Assembly: GCF_017305435.1 (NCBI RefSeq)
Contig: NZ_JAFKIP010000004.1
Coordinates: 186,001-250,000, forward strand
From: Microbacterium sp.
Lineage (GTDB): Bacteria; Actinomycetota; Actinomycetes; Actinomycetales; Microbacteriaceae
DNA length: 64,000 nt
Direction of reading: 5' to 3'
Shown here piece by piece: positions 62,210-64,000 of this stretch. Position 1 is the first letter of the stretch. Every line of letters begins with the position of its first letter. The notes below the pieces were generated by a model, which saw only the letters and a program-made list of their open reading frames with translations, did no database searches and had not been told where the DNA came from. The translations under genes were made by a program, and so were the position numbers.

Positions 62210-62448
62210 CTAGGCGGCGCTGGTCTCGACGGCCGGAGCGTTAGCTAGGGCCTCGGCGAGTTGTGGGTTGGTCGCGGCGAACGGCTGGAGGATCGCATGG
62301 CGCAGGATCGCCGCCTTGCTCACCCCGCCGCTCATGGCCACGAGCTCGTCACAGCTGCGTCAAAGTCGGCGGGGATTTGGGTCTGCACGGTCACGCTGCC
62401 CTCTGACAATGTGCGGCGGCGTCCTCTGGGCACTTCGGCTCCACTCAT
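62210..62448 (-). pseudogene. Frameshifted ribbon-helix-helix protein gene
   Basis: From ATG 62448 the frame reads MSGAEVPRGRRRTLSEG, then SVTVQTQIPADFDAA, and runs out of phase near 62352-62358. Shifting one base restores DELVAMSGGVSKAAILRHAI followed by a 27-residue tail to the TAG at 62210-62212. The combined sequence has the beta-strand (TVQTQIP) and two helices of an RHH (Arc/CopG) DNA-binding fold, about 79 residues. The total of 239 nt is not a multiple of three. It may be an inactivated antitoxin or plasmid/phage regulator; a sequencing error is also possible. Confidence 0.6.
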
Positions 62449-62589
62449 TTGGTGCGGCAGTAAGTCAAGTCTTCCCTGCCGGCGGCCCTCCGCGCTTGAA
62501 GCTCTGAAAATCAATCCCAGGTCAGCGGCCATAAAAGTTGCAGAGTGAGTGTTGCATAGCGAGCAGGCGCTCGTCCTGCGACCATGGAT

Positions 62590-62631
62590 TGATGACTGAT
62601 GACTGATGACTGATGACTGATGACTGATGAC
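62590..62631 (+). repeat. Six tandem copies of TGATGAC
   Basis: An uninterrupted 42-bp array of a 7-bp unit. The unit contains TGA and, because 7 is not a multiple of 3, puts stops in all forward frames. It is not inside a recognised gene. Such arrays change copy number easily. Confidence 0.95.
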
Positions 62632-62866
62632 TCGGACCTGGACACTCCGAACTGTTCGCAGCGTCTTCATCCGATGGAGCCGCGACTGGGCGCGTGGTGC
62701 TGCGAGAGCTGCAAGCGCGCGCTCCGTCCGGAGGACGCGGTCCGCGAGTAGCGCAGTGCTGTTTCGGGGCGGCGCTTCAAGCAGATTCCCTTGTGCGGGC
62801 CGCCTGAATTCAATCGCGTCGCTATGGCGCATCTCGTCGCCGATATACAGCAATGGATAGCCGGTT

Positions 62867-63667
62867 ATGTTCGAGCCGCTCGGCCATGATGGTGTCGTGA
62901 CTGAAGCGATAGACGGCCTGTTTGACCCAAACCGCAACGAGACCCCTCCCGCCCTGGATCTCGACGACCTGAGAGCCCTACTGCAGGCGCAGGCCAACAT
63001 AGTCGTGAGTGTCGGAACAGGCGGCGAGCGCATCGAGAACGTCGATTCCAGGTGGCAACGGGATACGCGCACTCTCAACGCGAACTTTCGCCGCCTTGGG
63101 TTACGCGCGCCGTTCCCCTGGAATGGACTTTGGGATTGGCACGGCTTTTACTCAACAAATCTCCCTCGCTATCACGAGCGCCGCAGTCATGTACGCGAGC
63201 TGACGCAGGCGGCGCTCCAACAACTAGACCAAATCGAGGCTAGGGGCGGTATCCATGACCCCGCCGCAGACGACGACACGCCCACCTGGGAGAATCTGAA
63301 CGGTCGTATTTCGAGCCTCGTCGAGGAGTACTCCACTGCTCGAGACCGCGACGGCTGGCAGGATGTAGGGCGACGCAGCCGCGAGATTCTCATCGACTTC
63401 GGCAAGTTGATCGCCGACCCGGCGCTCGTGCCAGGGGGACAAGAGCCGCCCAAGCGCGGCGACGCCAAGGCATGGTTCGATCTGTTTCTCGCGAAGTACG
63501 CAGAGGGTCGAGACAAGGCAGAACTTCGAGGCACTATGCGAGCGGTGTGGGATCTCGCGCAGAAGGTCACCCACGGCGACATAGACGACGTGGACGCCTT
63601 CGGCGCTGCGCAGGCGACCGTACTGGTAGTTCGCACCGCGCAGCGGCTCTTGCGTGGCGATGAGTAG
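62867..63667 (+). CDS. Hypothetical protein with HEPN-like C-terminal helices
   Basis: 266-residue protein with no signal or membrane segment. The N-terminal half contains WQRDTRTLNANFRRLGL and a Trp/Phe-rich stretch (PFPWNGLWDWHGFY). The C-terminal part (ELRGTMRAVWDLAQKVTH, then FGAAQATVLVVRTAQRLL) has the helix pattern of HEPN-like domains. Codon use (ATA, TTT, CCA, CAA) differs from core genes. The start is uncertain: ATG 62867 or GTG 62897. It lies in the island-like region and may work with the next small gene, nine bases downstream. Confidence 0.55.
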   Translation: MFEPLGHDGVVTEAIDGLFDPNRNETPPALDLDDLRALLQAQANIVVSVGTGGERIENVDSRWQRDTRTLNANFRRLGLRAPFPWNGLWDWHGFYSTNLPRYHERRSHVRELTQAALQQLDQIEARGGIHDPAADDDTPTWENLNGRISSLVEEYSTARDRDGWQDVGRRSREILIDFGKLIADPALVPGGQEPPKRGDAKAWFDLFLAKYAEGRDKAELRGTMRAVWDLAQKVTHGDIDDVDAFGAAQATVLVVRTAQRLLRGDE

Positions 63668-63676
63668 GAGGTTTCG

Positions 63677-63922
63677 ATGGCGAACTTCGATGATGAGACC
63701 CTCCGCGCCGTCGGGGAGTTGATCGCGCTCGGCGAGCAGGAAGGCTTCGGTATCACGTTCGAGCCGGACGCAGACGGGTGGACGGTCGGCTTCATGCGTG
63801 GCAGGGGTGGCGGCGACCTGCACAGCGACTATGACTTGGAAAGCGCTGCTCGGGGAGCGATACGCCCGCTGCTCCAGCTGTCTGCGCGATACATCGCCAA
63901 CCGTCGTGACCGCCAGAGCTAA
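63677..63922 (+). CDS. Small hypothetical protein
   Basis: 81-residue protein starting MANFDDETLRAVGELIALGEQEG, with a mixed alpha/beta pattern and no recognised motif. A good ribosome site (TAGGAGG) precedes the ATG. It follows the HEPN-like gene by nine bases, so the two probably form one transcript. I do not recognise the family. Confidence 0.6.
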   Translation: MANFDDETLRAVGELIALGEQEGFGITFEPDADGWTVGFMRGRGGGDLHSDYDLESAARGAIRPLLQLSARYIANRRDRQS

Positions 63923-64000
63923 CCGGGAATGATCTTGTGGCCATGCTCGGCCACGCCAGCGAGCTGGTACGAGCAGAACTGAGCTAACCCGTCGCCGCTG

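Larger units (their letters stand above)
62153..62866. other. Gene-poor stretch
   Basis: This 714-bp region holds the frameshifted RHH gene and the heptamer repeat. No other open frame has credible content. Confidence 0.7.
61138..64000. other. Accessory region downstream of tRNA-Asn (probable island edge)
   Basis: GC is visibly lower and codons such as ATA, TTT, CAA and CCA are common, unlike the flanking core genes. It contains two HEPN/Abi-like genes, one short gene, a frameshifted RHH gene, a six-copy heptamer and long non-coding stretches. No integrase and no second copy of the tRNA end is visible before 64000, so the right boundary lies outside the window. Confidence 0.65.

Noticed and set aside
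62590..62631. Heptamer array considered as CRISPR
   Set aside because: Units are 7 bp with no spacers, and no cas genes are nearby.
62332..63078. 248-residue reverse-strand open frame including the RHH N-terminus
   Set aside because: It runs across the heptamer array and antisense to the HEPN-like gene; only the last 40 residues (the RHH part) look protein-like.
63940..63995. Very short forward frame near the window end (MLGHASELVRAELS)
   Set aside because: Fourteen residues with no ribosome site or context; too short to support.

Overview
The window looks like chromosome from a high-GC Gram-positive actinobacterium, most likely Microbacteriaceae and probably Microbacterium or a close relative. 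The evidence is the lineage-restricted genes whiA, rbpA and opcA, the actinobacterial gene orders rapZ-whiA, hrcA-dnaJ-rsmE, phoH-ybeY-CNNM-era and recO-uppS, many GTG starts, very high third-position GC, and a MurE-type ligase with the DNPA rather than the DNPR signature. The genus is an inference.

Layout. 1-12.5 kb is a DNA-repair and regulation block: a DUF4126 membrane protein, uvrB, a VOC protein, a MurE-type ligase, an OhrR-like regulator divergent from a small zinc-ribbon protein, uvrA, uvrC, rapZ and whiA. 12.6-17.1 kb holds sodA, then gap-pgk-tpiA, then secG-rbpA. 17.1-25.3 kb is a reverse-strand pentose-phosphate operon transcribed tkt-tal-pgi-zwf-opcA-pgl. 25.5-29 kb has ctaB, rpsT, an MFS transporter and an alpha/beta hydrolase. 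29-33.8 kb is one 1582-residue secreted nuclease/5'-nucleotidase fusion. 34-46.5 kb is a dense translation, heat-shock and RNA block: lepA, DUF1990, hemW, an esterase, CIRCE-hrcA-dnaJ-rsmE, a HIT protein, phoH, ybeY, a CNNM-type protein and era. 46.6-49.1 kb is a four-gene, translationally coupled operon centred on a WXG100-like protein with a Gly/Ala-rich hydrophobic segment. 49.1-61 kb is again core: an oxidoreductase, the leuA leader peptide and leuA, a TRIC-type channel, recO, uppS, a DsbA/FrnE protein, a glutathione peroxidase, dusB, dgt, dnaG and an orphan ABC ATPase with altered catalytic residues.

At 61062 a tRNA-Asn gene marks a sharp change. Beyond it the DNA has lower GC, different codon use, long non-coding stretches, two unfamiliar HEPN/Abi-like proteins, a frameshifted ribbon-helix-helix gene and a six-copy heptanucleotide repeat. 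This looks like the left edge of a genomic island that runs past the end of the window.

How the genes fit together: uvrA and uvrB, although 5 kb apart, carry the same promoter element (TGTCGGAG-N8-TANNNT), which resembles the PafBC/RecA-independent DNA-damage promoter of mycobacteria. Several genes have a -10 hexamer 6-7 nt before the start codon, which suggests leaderless transcripts. The candidates most worth following up are the WXG100-like operon, the tRNA-Asn island edge, the altered ABC ATPase, the shared uvr promoter and the stand-alone MurE-type ligase.
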